DNA of 64,000 bases from Planctomycetota bacterium. GTDB taxonomy: Bacteria > Planctomycetota > Planctomycetia > Pirellulales > UBA7805. The position numbers were made by a program, and so were the translations under genes. Under the pieces are notes generated by a model. The model did no database searches. It had not been told where the DNA came from and saw only the letters and a list, made by a program, of their open reading frames with translations. The DNA lies in assembly GCA_003389215.1 (NCBI GenBank), contig QQVP01000022.1, forward strand, positions 29,191 through 93,190, read 5' to 3'. Positions 36,433-45,405 of this stretch are shown here, one piece after another; within the stretch, counting starts at the first letter, position 1, and the number at the start of each line of letters is the position of its first letter.

Positions 36433-39400
36433 GTGCCGAACTCCCGACATCCCTTGGCGAAGCTCTGGGCCCTCGCACGACTGCGAAGCACGGTCGCGAT
36501 GGCGCTGTCCTTCGTCGTGGTGCTCGCTGCTGGCTGCTATTCTTCGCACGACCGCACGGGCGAGGTGGACGACTCGTCGGCGAGCGACGTGGCGGAGGCC
36601 CCCATCTCTTCGCAATTCACGACGGCCCGCGACCGCGAGCGACGGGCCGAGCGTGACGAGTTGCTCGACCCGAATCAGGACGGCTGGCAGACCGAGGCCT
36701 TCGCCGACCAGGCCACGAAACAACTCAAGCAACTCGGCAAGTGGATCGCGGCCGGCAAGAAGCTCAGCGCGAAGCGGCTGGCCAAGATCGCCGACGAGAA
36801 GTACCGCAGCCCGCCGCTCCGCCCTCGCGATCTGGAAGAGGTCTACTCAGGTCCGCTGCTTACCGTGCATCGTTCCGCTGGCTCGGCAGCGGCGGCGGCC
36901 GAAGCTGCCGCGGTTTCCGCTACGCAAGCCGACGCATCGGATACGGCGACCTACCACGGGCCCGACGGGTTCGCCCAGGCGCTGGCCGAACTCTTGACCG
37001 GCCTGGATGCGTCGGCCGATCCGCAGGTGGCCGTGAAGGTCGTCTTTGTGGACGTCGCCGACGGTGCCCATGGGACCACGATCTACTGGCAAGCGGCAGC
37101 GGAAACCGCCACGGGGCACGCCCAGCACACGGCCACCTGGCAGTGCAAGTGGACCGCCCCAGAGGCCGATCAGCCGCCGCGACTCCTCAATGTCCGCGTC
37201 GTCGAGTATGAAGAGACACGGCTCGACCGAGGCGAGCAAGGTAAGCTCTTCGCCGACTACACGGAGTCGGCCCTCGGGAATCAGGAGAGCTATCGCCGGC
37301 AGCTCCTCTTCGGCAACCATCATTGGGGATCGCTTCTCGATCGCACGCTCGGCCTTCGCCTGCGAGGACTGCGCGGGCTGGCGGTCGGCGATGTGAACGC
37401 CGACGGGCTCGACGACGTCTATGTCTGCGAGCCGGGGGGACTGCCCAACCTGCTGTACCTGCAAATGCCCGATGGCTCGTTTCGCGACGTGTCGCGGAGT
37501 GCGGGCGTCGACTTTCTCGACCCGGCCAGCAGCGCGCTGTTTGTCGATTTCGACAACGACGGCGATCAGGATCTCGTCGTGGCGTCGCCAACGGCGATCA
37601 CGATTCTCTCGAACAACGGACAGGGCATCTTTGCGATCCGCACCTTGCTCGACGGGGGCGAAGCCTTTCAGCCGACGGCGGTGGATTACGACAGCGACGG
37701 CGACTTGGACCTCTACATCATCATGTACGAGCCGTTCGGGCATGAAGACACGGTCGTGGCGGGCGTGCCGATCGCCATTCCCTATCACGACGCCAACAAC
37801 GGCAAGCCGAACGTCCTGTACCGCAATGACGGCAACTGGAAGTTCACCGACGTCACCAGCGAGGTAGGGCTTGACGAAAACAATCAGAAGTTCTCGCTGG
37901 CGGCGACCTGGGAAGACTTCGATCTCGACGGCGATCAAGACCTGTACGTCGCCAACGACTTCGGCCGCAACAACCTCTATCGCTTCGATAGCGAGACGGG
38001 CCGCTTCGACGACATCGCGGGCGACGCGGGCGTCGAAGATATGAGCACCGGCATGTCCGCCAGCTTTGGCGACTTCGATCGCGACGGCTGGCCCGACCTC
38101 TACGTGGCGAATATGTGGTCCTCCGCGGGCAATCGGATCACCTATCAGCGTCAGTTTCGCACGCCGGCCGAGAACGTGGTGAAGTCACAGTTTCAATACA
38201 TGGCCCGTGGCAATTCGCTCTTTTCGAACGCGAAGGACGGCCGCTTTCGCGACCTCAGCCTGCCGGCCGGAGTGACCATGGGGCGCTGGGCCTGGGGATC
38301 GGTCTTCGCCGACCTGAACAACGACGGCTGGGAGGACATCCTGGTGGCCAACGGTTATGTCACCGGTTCCGACTCGGGCGATTTGTGAAGTTTCTTCTGG
38401 CGACAGGTGCTGTCGCGAAGCCCCGATACCGCAGCGGACGTGAATTCGCTGCCCGAGTTCTCGCGTGCTTTGGGTGATTTGGCCAAGCTGACCCGCATGG
38501 GCCAATCGTTCAGTGGCAACGAGCGCAACTGTGCCTACTTGAACCTGGGCCGCAACGCGGTGCGATTCGCCAACGTGTCGGCCGTCTCCGGGTTCGACTT
38601 TCCGCACGACGCCCGCGCCGTGGCTCTGGTCGACTGGGATCACGACGGCGACCTGGACGCCTGGCTCTCCAGCCGCACCGCCCCACGGGTGCGACTGTTG
38701 CGGAACGAGACCAACTCGGGCCACCATTACCTGAAGCTGCGGCTGGAGGGCCGCTCCTGCAATCGCGATGCGATCGGGGCCCGCGTCGAGGTGGTGCTCC
38801 ACGATTCGTCCGACCTGAAGAACGTCAAGACGATGCGGGCCGGCGAGGGCTTTGCCACGCAGGCGAGCAAGTGGTTGCACTTTGGCCTCGGTTCGACGAG
38901 CGAGATTGCGAAGGTCATTGTGCATTGGCCCGGCGGCGAAGCGGAGACATTTTCGGGCGCTGCCGCCGACGGCTGGTATCACGCCGTGCAGGGAACCGGC
39001 GAGCTCGAGCCCTGGCAGCCGCCAGAGCGGGAGTTCCGTCTGGTCGCCGGACCGCCGCAGCTGCCCAAGAGCGCCGGCAAACTGCGATCCGTGCTGGCCT
39101 ATCCGCCCCCCCTGCCCCGCTTGCGTTACGAATCACTCGACGGCCAGGAAATGAGCGTCGGCGGGCGACGTGAGCGGCCTTTGCTGATCAGCCTGTGGGC
39201 GAGCGACTGCAAGGCCTGCCTGGCGGAGCTGGCCGAACTGGGACAAGCGCGTGCTTCGCTGAAGGAGGCGGGTCTCGACCTGTTGGCACTCTGCGTCGAC
39301 GGACTCGCCGACAATCAGGAGAAACCGCTCGACGCGTCCGGCGCCGCGCAGCTGCTCACGAGCAAGGGCTTCGCGGGTGCCGCCGGCATGGCAAACGTCG

Positions 39401-40572
39401 AGGTGCTGGACAAGATCTACCTGACCCTCGACGCCATCTACGTGCGCGACATTCCGCCCAGCACCCCGACCTCGCTACTGCTTGACCGCGACGGACGGTT
39501 GGCCGTCGTTTATCGGAGTCGCGTGGGCGTCGAGCAGTTGCTCGCGGACGTCGCCATGCTGGAAGAGTCCGGCGCCGACGCCCGGCTGTCGTCAGTGCCG
39601 TTGGCGGGCAGCTGGATGTTGTCGCGGTATCGCCAAGACAGCCACATGTCGCGGATCGCCTTTGCTCTCTCGGCGCAGGGTTACGAGGCCGACTCGGTCG
39701 GCTACCTGGAAGACAATCTAAACCTGGCGACCGACGATCCGCGCTACGTGCGTACGCTGATTTCGGTGGCCAACGCGCTCACGGAACAGGATCGCTACGC
39801 GGACGCGGAAGCCAAGTACCGAGAAGCCTTGAGCCTCGATCCCCAGGAAGTCGACGCGCGTGCGGGCCTGGCCAGGACGCTCGCCGCGCAAGAGAAGCAC
39901 GAGGAGGCGATCGAACTGTATCGGGAGTTGATCGTCTTGCGGCCGAAGGACACCGACGCCCTGGTGCAGCTGGGAATCTCGCTGCAATTCATGAATCAGC
40001 CGGACGAGGCGCTTTCCTTGTACCAACGAGCTCTGGCGATCGATCCGGACCACGCCCGCGGAAATCTCTTTCTGGGCAAGTACCTTCGCTACAACCGCCG
40101 CCCCGCCGAAGCGGTCACGCGACTGCAGCGGGCCTTCGATGCGAATGTCGCAGATGCCGAGACGCGTTACGAACTGGGCATGGCGCTCGTGGAACTGGAA
40201 CGCCTGGACGAGGGCCGCGAGCATCTTCTGGCGGCAGGTCGGAGTGAGGCGAGTTTGCTAGGGCGGATGAACAATCGGGCCTGGCAATTGGCCGCCGGCA
40301 GCGACTCGTCTGAGGCGATGCGTCGCGAGGCGGTGCTGCTTGCCGAAATCGTCGTCGAAGCAAGCGGCCAGGAGCGACCCGATTTGCTCGACACGCTTGC
40401 CGTGGCCTACGCCGCGGAATCGCGTTTTGACGACGCCGTGGCCACCGGCGAAAAGGCCCTCGCCCTGGCCGCCGCCAGCGATCGTGGCAAATGGCTGCTA
40501 CCCGGCATCGAGGCGCGGCTGGAACTCTTCCGCCAGGCCAAGCCGTATCACGAAGCGCCGGCCGAGAACTAG
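36433..40572 (+). CDS. CRTAC1/ASPIC-UnbV-thioredoxin-TPR lipoprotein with an in-frame UGA (candidate selenoprotein)
   Basis: One frame of 1380 codons is interrupted only by TGA at 38386-38388 (codon 652). Residues 1-35 form a lipoprotein signal (VVVLAAGCYSS; ATG 36499 is an alternative start). Residues ~310-650 hold FG-GAP/VCBS repeats (VGDVNADGLDDVYV, VDYDSDGDLDLYI, FGDFDRDGWPDLYVAN). The UGA follows VANGYVTGSDSGDL, and the family-like sequence SFFWRQVLSRSP continues at once. Next come another repeat (VDWDHDGDLDAWL), an ASPIC/UnbV domain (~740-850), a thioredoxin-like domain with CKAC (~890-1060) and TPRs (~1090-1379). No Shine-Dalgarno supports restart at GTG 38407, and a SECIS-like hairpin follows the UGA. 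UGA serves as a stop in neighbouring genes, so recoding as tryptophan is unlikely. Selenocysteine is my preferred reading; a nonsense mutation or sequencing error is the alternative. It starts 39 bp after the DUF5989 gene. Confidence 0.75.
38386..38420 (+). promoter_or_regulatory. UGA codon plus SECIS-like hairpin
   Basis: After TGA (38386-38388) the arms GCGACAG (38400-38406) and CTGTCGC (38410-38416) pair perfectly around loop GTG. CTTC (38394-38397) and GAAG (38417-38420) extend the stem across a two-base TG bulge on the 5' side. The loop starts 18 nt after the UGA, and its first base is G. If the top G-C pair opens, the loop reads GGTGC. Spacing, stem length and loop G agree with the bacterial SECIS consensus as I know it. 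Confidence 0.6.
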
Positions 40573-40689
40573 CCGACGACGCACCGAGACGACGTACCAG
40601 ATTGCCTCCGGCCCGCGGCCCCAATTGCCTGCGGCCCGCGGTATCGTCGGTAGGATCGTGGTTATACTGGTGTCGGAGGACCTGGGACG

Positions 40690-41193
40690 ATGTCTGAAGT
40701 GACGAGTAGCGAACCCGCAGCCGCAGCCGACGGCGTTGAGGTCGTTCCGGTCGAGCAGCTCATCTCGCGGCATCTGCAGATTGGCTGGTGGTCGTTACTC
40801 GTCTTCTTGACGCTGGGAATCGGACTTGAAGCCCTGCACGGCTTCAAGATTCCCTGGTATCTGAACGTCGATGACACGCTAACCCGGCGGCTGATGTGGC
40901 GGCTGGCCCACGTGCATGGCGGCATGATTGCCCTGGTGCACATTGCCTTTGCCGCGACGCTTTACGTGGTCGAACTTCCCCCAAGCAACTGGCAATCGTG
41001 GGCCTCGGGCTGCCTGACCGCGGCCGGAATCATGATGCCGGTGGGCTTCTTTCTGGGCGGCGTCTGGTTCTACGGCGGCGACCCGGGCGAAGGGATTTTT
41101 CTGGTACCCCCGGGGGCGCTGCTGCTGTTCGCGGCCGTGGTGCTGACCGCCCGCGCGATCGCTGGAGTTTCGCCCCGCACGCTCGATCGATAG
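40690..41193 (+). CDS. Hypothetical four-TM membrane protein
   Basis: This 167-residue protein starts at an ATG with GGAGG ten bases upstream. Four hydrophobic segments lie at ~33-52, ~72-95, ~103-125 and ~137-155. The second contains RLAHVHGGMIALVHIAFA, with two histidines that could bind a metal or haem; this recalls, but does not prove, a link to haem-copper oxidase-like helices. It lies 117 bp after the CRTAC1/UnbV gene in the same direction and next to the multihaem cytochromes on the opposite strand. I do not recognise the family. Confidence 0.65.
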   Translation: MSEVTSSEPAAAADGVEVVPVEQLISRHLQIGWWSLLVFLTLGIGLEALHGFKIPWYLNVDDTLTRRLMWRLAHVHGGMIALVHIAFAATLYVVELPPSNWQSWASGCLTAAGIMMPVGFFLGGVWFYGGDPGEGIFLVPPGALLLFAAVVLTARAIAGVSPRTLDR

Positions 41194-41269
41194 CGCGTGG
41201 CGGCACGTGGCGATACGCGATGCGACACGGCCCGAGGCGTCTCGCTCTGCCGCACTGCCTCTCGCGGCG

Positions 41270-43243
41270 CTACTCGTTGAGATACATCCGCCGATTGTCG
41301 CGATGGCGGAGCAGCCGGCCGGCGGCTTGGATATCGATCTGGCCGCGGGCGTCGATCAGCAGGGACTCCTCGCCATGGCGAACACCGTCGCGATACTGAC
41401 GATTCCAGGCGTCGATGAGCCGCCCGGCCTGATGCTGTCGGACCGGCCGCGGGGCCATGAAGTCGACGCCTTCTCCCGCGGAGTCGGGCAGGCGACGCAG
41501 GGTTCGCTCGACGATAAATCGCGTCGAGTCGTACGGATCGTCGAGCAACTGGGCCAAAAACGGGGTCATCCACTCGGTCCCGGAAATCTTCTGAGCGGGT
41601 TGCCAACCCATCGTCCAGGCCGCCAGCGACCGCTGGGCCGCATCGCCGCGAAGCAACCACAACAGGGTCGCCGAGATGCGACGCTCGTCGTCGCTCAGCG
41701 GGGGCGGCTCGACGCCGTACCACGACTGCAGGTGGTCTGCCGTCCAGCCCAGCGACTTGTCGAGGTGACACTGATTGCAGGCATTCGGTCGTCCGGTGGG
41801 GGCCACACTGTGGGCCACGTCGGGACTGTCGATCTGATGGCTGCGAATCGCCTTGAGCAGTCCGTACGAGGTGTGGGGCATGTGGCAGTTGTAGCAGTTG
41901 CTGCCGCTCGAATCCGCCTGGTGATGGGTGTGTTCGACGAGCTGCTCCCGCATCGGCTCGTGGCACTGGTAACAGGCCTCGTTCGATCGCATGCCCTGCT
42001 TGAGCTGGTCGTCGGCCCACTCGTCGAGCGGCCGGGGGTCGTCGGCGTCGGGGTGCATTTCGTGGCAGCTCAAACACGACATCGTGCCGCGTTGGTAGCA
42101 GGGTGTCGCCACCAGGCCACTGAACTCGCGACCCGAGACGCGAACCATGCCGTCGGGCCAGAAGGTGTGGGCCAGTAGCGCCTCGGGATTGGCGGCCAGT
42201 CCCTCAAGCTTTTTCAGATTCTCCTCGTTCAAGACAAAGCGCGAAGGGTCGATGGTGCGCGTGGCCGCCAGATCGTCGCCGGGGCGATATTCAAAGCCGA
42301 CCGTGTGCCAGCGATCCCATTGCTCGCCGCGCACCGGTGTAATCACCGAATGGCATTGTCCGCAGACCTGACTCGAACGCACGTGGTCGAGGCCTTCCGG
42401 GTTCACCACCGACTCGTCCGCCATCTCGCGTTGGTGGGCTGCATGGGTTTGCCGCGGACTGGAGTTCTCCGCGACGTGCGCGGCGCCCGGTCCGTGACAC
42501 GCCTCGCACGAGATGCCAAATTCTACCGCATGCGTATCGGCAGGCTGCGGCTGGTAAATCCGCGGCTGTCCCCGCGTGGAGTGACACATGTAGCAGACGC
42601 GATTCCAGCGGCCGATCTCCAGCGGCTTCACTTCGCCGTGGGGCGAGGCGGGCGGTCGCAGGAAAGCCGCGCGGCGGAGAATCCAGCGAGGCGTGTCGTA
42701 CTGCTGCTGGTCGATCAAATGGATGAAGGGCAGCATCCCCAGCTCGCGACCCTGGCCGCTGGCGTACCAATAGGCCTGGTAGTGGTGCGAGCCGGTGGTC
42801 ATCACCACCGGATGGCGCGCCACGGGTCCGTCCGCGTGGGGATCGCGAATCTCCACGTGCAGTGCGTCGTCGGTCGAGGTGAGTCGAAACGTGCGGCCAA
42901 CTTCATCGGTTAGTTGCGCCTCGTCAAAATCGCCGGCCACGATGTCGGGATGGGCCACCTGGGTCATGGTGCGATGGTACGAGGCGTACCAGGTCTCGTA
43001 ATTGTCCAGATGACAGGCGCGACACGCCTGGGAAGAGACGTAGCCCTCGTCGAGGACCTCGATCGGTCGATTCACGATCGGCGGCGGTTGCGGCTCGTCA
43101 CGCCAAACCCAGGCCAACGTGGCGACGACCGCCAAGCCGACCACACCAACCAGGAGCGCGGTCGTCGCCCGCCCAGAATAACGCCACGCGAGGAGCAGCA
43201 GGGCCACCGTGAACAGCAGAGCGGCAACGGCGAGCTCGAACAT
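41270..43243 (-). CDS. Octahaem c-type cytochrome with C-terminal HEAT-like region (I)
   Basis: This 657-residue protein has two N-terminal hydrophobic segments (~4-20, ~28-46) and then eight CxxCH haem sites: CRACH, CYMCH, CEACH, CGQCH, CLSCH, CYQCH, CYNCH and CNQCH. The last is followed by LDKSLGWTADHLQSWYG, shared with the two paralogs upstream. The final ~130 residues (LLWLLRGDAAQRSLAAWTMG, FLAQLLDDPYDSTRFIVERT) look like HEAT repeats. It is expected to carry electrons at the outer face of the cytoplasmic membrane or beyond. It is the third of three tandem paralogs, 95 bp after the second. Donor and acceptor are unknown. Confidence 0.9.
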   Translation of the reverse strand: MFELAVAALLFTVALLLLAWRYSGRATTALLVGVVGLAVVATLAWVWRDEPQPPPIVNRPIEVLDEGYVSSQACRACHLDNYETWYASYHRTMTQVAHPDIVAGDFDEAQLTDEVGRTFRLTSTDDALHVEIRDPHADGPVARHPVVMTTGSHHYQAYWYASGQGRELGMLPFIHLIDQQQYDTPRWILRRAAFLRPPASPHGEVKPLEIGRWNRVCYMCHSTRGQPRIYQPQPADTHAVEFGISCEACHGPGAAHVAENSSPRQTHAAHQREMADESVVNPEGLDHVRSSQVCGQCHSVITPVRGEQWDRWHTVGFEYRPGDDLAATRTIDPSRFVLNEENLKKLEGLAANPEALLAHTFWPDGMVRVSGREFSGLVATPCYQRGTMSCLSCHEMHPDADDPRPLDEWADDQLKQGMRSNEACYQCHEPMREQLVEHTHHQADSSGSNCYNCHMPHTSYGLLKAIRSHQIDSPDVAHSVAPTGRPNACNQCHLDKSLGWTADHLQSWYGVEPPPLSDDERRISATLLWLLRGDAAQRSLAAWTMGWQPAQKISGTEWMTPFLAQLLDDPYDSTRFIVERTLRRLPDSAGEGVDFMAPRPVRQHQAGRLIDAWNRQYRDGVRHGEESLLIDARGQIDIQAAGRLLRHRDNRRMYLNE

Positions 43244-43338
43244 GCGGCGGCTTTCCGTTCTGCGGCCGAGCCAGCGGCGAACTTTGGCGAGTGGGAAACG
43301 GACGAAGTGGTAGCTGGCCGCAGGATTCGCGAGCGAGC

Positions 43339-45186
43339 CTACTCTTCCAGAAACACGTCGCGATTGTTGCGGCGTCCGACCAGACGATCGAACGTCTTCT
43401 GATCGAGCGATCCGTCCTGCTCAAGGAGCGTCGTTGGATTCGGTTCGCGCTGCTGGCTCTCCCAAATCGCCCGTGCGGCCTGGCGAGCCGCCGCCCGCTG
43501 CGGCAAATCGCCGACGAAGTCGTATTCGAGTTGGGCAAAGCCAGCGATTTTGCCCAACGAACGATACGCCGTGCTCCGCACCACCGGATAGGGGTCCTCG
43601 AGCAACTGAGCCAACGCCGGCACCATCCAAGCGTCGCCCGAGATTTCTCGGGCCGGCTGCCAGCCCATGTTCCAGGAAATCACGGCCCGCTGTCCGGCGT
43701 CGCCGGAAAGTGCCCACAGCAGCGCAGCGGCGATGTTTTCCTGGTCCGACTGCAGCTCGGGCCGCTCGTGGCCGTAGCGCTCGTGAAGCTGATCGGCCGC
43801 CCAGCCGAGCGTCTTGTCGAGGTGACACAAGTTACAGGCGTTGCCGCGTCCCACGGGAGCGAGGCTCTCCTCGATATGCGGACTGCTGATCGTGTGGCTC
43901 CGCATGGCCTTCATCACGCCCCAGGTGGTATGCGGCATGTGGCAGTTGTAGCAGCGGCTGCCGGTCGAGGCGGCCTCATGAAACGTGTGGGCCGTGAGCG
44001 CGGCCTCGTCGGCGTACTGCTGATGGCACTGGGTACACGCCTGATCGTTGTGCGGCCCCGGTCGATTGCTGTCCATGGTCAGCTTCAGCTGGTCGTTGGC
44101 CCACTCCTTGAGCGGACGCGAGTCGTCCCCGTGGGGGTGCATCTGGTGACACGACAGACAGGTCATCTGCTGAGACGCGTCCGCATGGTCGAAGCAAGGC
44201 GACGCCGCCAACCCGTTGTACTCACGACCGGAAACCCGCAACATGCCGTCGGCCCAATACTGCCGCTCTCCCGAGTCGACCGCACTGCGATGGGCAAACA
44301 GATCTTCGCCCGGCCGATAGGCAAAGCCGTGCTCCGTCCAGTGTTCGAAGTCCTCCTGAGTCTTGTAGTCCATCGTACCGTGACACGAACCGCACACTTG
44401 GGCCGAGCGAATGGGCGACAACTTGTCGGGATGGACGATCGCCATTTCCTTCACGCCTGCGGACATGTTCTGGACGTGTTGCCCGGCGGGTCCATGACAC
44501 GCCTCGCAGGAAATACCGAATTCAGACACCTGCGTATCCATGTGGTGGCCGTCCTGAATTCGTGGCCGAGAGTGCGTTGCGTGGCAGCGGTTGCAGGTGA
44601 TGTTCCAGGCCCCCGAGCGGGCAAAGAAGGCGTGATCGAAGTCGGGCGGGTGGAGAAACTGTGCGGCCAGCGGCATCCAGCGTCCGTCGTCGATGCGATA
44701 GAGGGCCGGGAAGACGTCGAGCACCCGCGTCTTGCCGCTGGGTAGCCAATAGGCCTGGAAGTGATGCGAACCCGTCGTCAACACAATCGGTTTGTCGTCG
44801 GGCGGTTCGTCGGGTTTGTTGACATCGTAAATCTTGACGCGAAACTCGTCGCCATCACGATAGAACGCGTACTTGAGATCGTGAATCTGGATTTCCGTGC
44901 CTTCGAAGTCGCCGACGACCGCCTCGGGGGTCGGCAGCTGCGTCATCGAACGATGATACGAAGCGTGCCAGGTGTCGTACTCGCGCTCGTGACATTCGCG
45001 ACACGAACTCGAGCCGACGTAGCCGTCTGCGGGCACCACGATGGGGCGATTGCTGACGGGACTGGCCGCAACGCTGGTGGTCGCATCGCTCGGCTCGTCT
45101 CGATCGGTCGGCCAGACGCCCCAGGCAACGAGCGCCAGGCAGAGCAAGCAAGCCACGGCAATTGCGATTCGGCCGGCCATGAGCAA
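43339..45186 (-). CDS. Octahaem c-type cytochrome with C-terminal HEAT-like region (II)
   Basis: This 615-residue paralog of the downstream gene has one N-terminal anchor (~7-25). Its eight haem motifs are CRECH, CNRCH, CEACH, CGSCH, CLSCH, CTQCH, CYNCH and CNLCH. The order and spacing match cytochrome I, including the TGSHHFQAYWLPSGKTR block and the final HLDKTLGWAADQLHERYG. The HEAT-like tail has LLWALSGDAGQRAVISWNMG. It probably interacts with its neighbours in a multi-cytochrome chain. It starts 219 bp after the stop of cytochrome III. Confidence 0.9.
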   Translation of the reverse strand: MLMAGRIAIAVACLLCLALVAWGVWPTDRDEPSDATTSVAASPVSNRPIVVPADGYVGSSSCRECHEREYDTWHASYHRSMTQLPTPEAVVGDFEGTEIQIHDLKYAFYRDGDEFRVKIYDVNKPDEPPDDKPIVLTTGSHHFQAYWLPSGKTRVLDVFPALYRIDDGRWMPLAAQFLHPPDFDHAFFARSGAWNITCNRCHATHSRPRIQDGHHMDTQVSEFGISCEACHGPAGQHVQNMSAGVKEMAIVHPDKLSPIRSAQVCGSCHGTMDYKTQEDFEHWTEHGFAYRPGEDLFAHRSAVDSGERQYWADGMLRVSGREYNGLAASPCFDHADASQQMTCLSCHQMHPHGDDSRPLKEWANDQLKLTMDSNRPGPHNDQACTQCHQQYADEAALTAHTFHEAASTGSRCYNCHMPHTTWGVMKAMRSHTISSPHIEESLAPVGRGNACNLCHLDKTLGWAADQLHERYGHERPELQSDQENIAAALLWALSGDAGQRAVISWNMGWQPAREISGDAWMVPALAQLLEDPYPVVRSTAYRSLGKIAGFAQLEYDFVGDLPQRAAARQAARAIWESQQREPNPTTLLEQDGSLDQKTFDRLVGRRNNRDVFLEE

Positions 45187-45405
45187 CCCGGCGGGGGGGT
45201 GGTGACGTCAGCGAAGAAGATCGTAGCGGCGTGGCCGCAAACCAGGCGAGCCAGCTGCTTTGAGACTTTCATTATAGCCAGCGATGGCGCAGACGTGAGC
45301 ACTTTGCACCCGCGTCGAGCGACCAGACCGCCGACCAGCGCGCCGTTGGGCTCACCGCGATGTCTATTTCTCGCCCGCTGCCATGTCGAGGGAAGCCCCT
45401 TCGTC

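Noticed and set aside
38407..40572. A separate gene starting at GTG 38407
   Set aside because: There is no ribosome-binding site, the start lies in a hairpin loop, and the N-terminus is mid-domain. The frame is continuous with the upstream stretch through one UGA.
36433..40572. UGA read as tryptophan (alternative genetic code)
   Set aside because: Several well-defined genes in the window end in TGA at the expected length (for example rmlB and the methyltransferase), so UGA works as a stop here.
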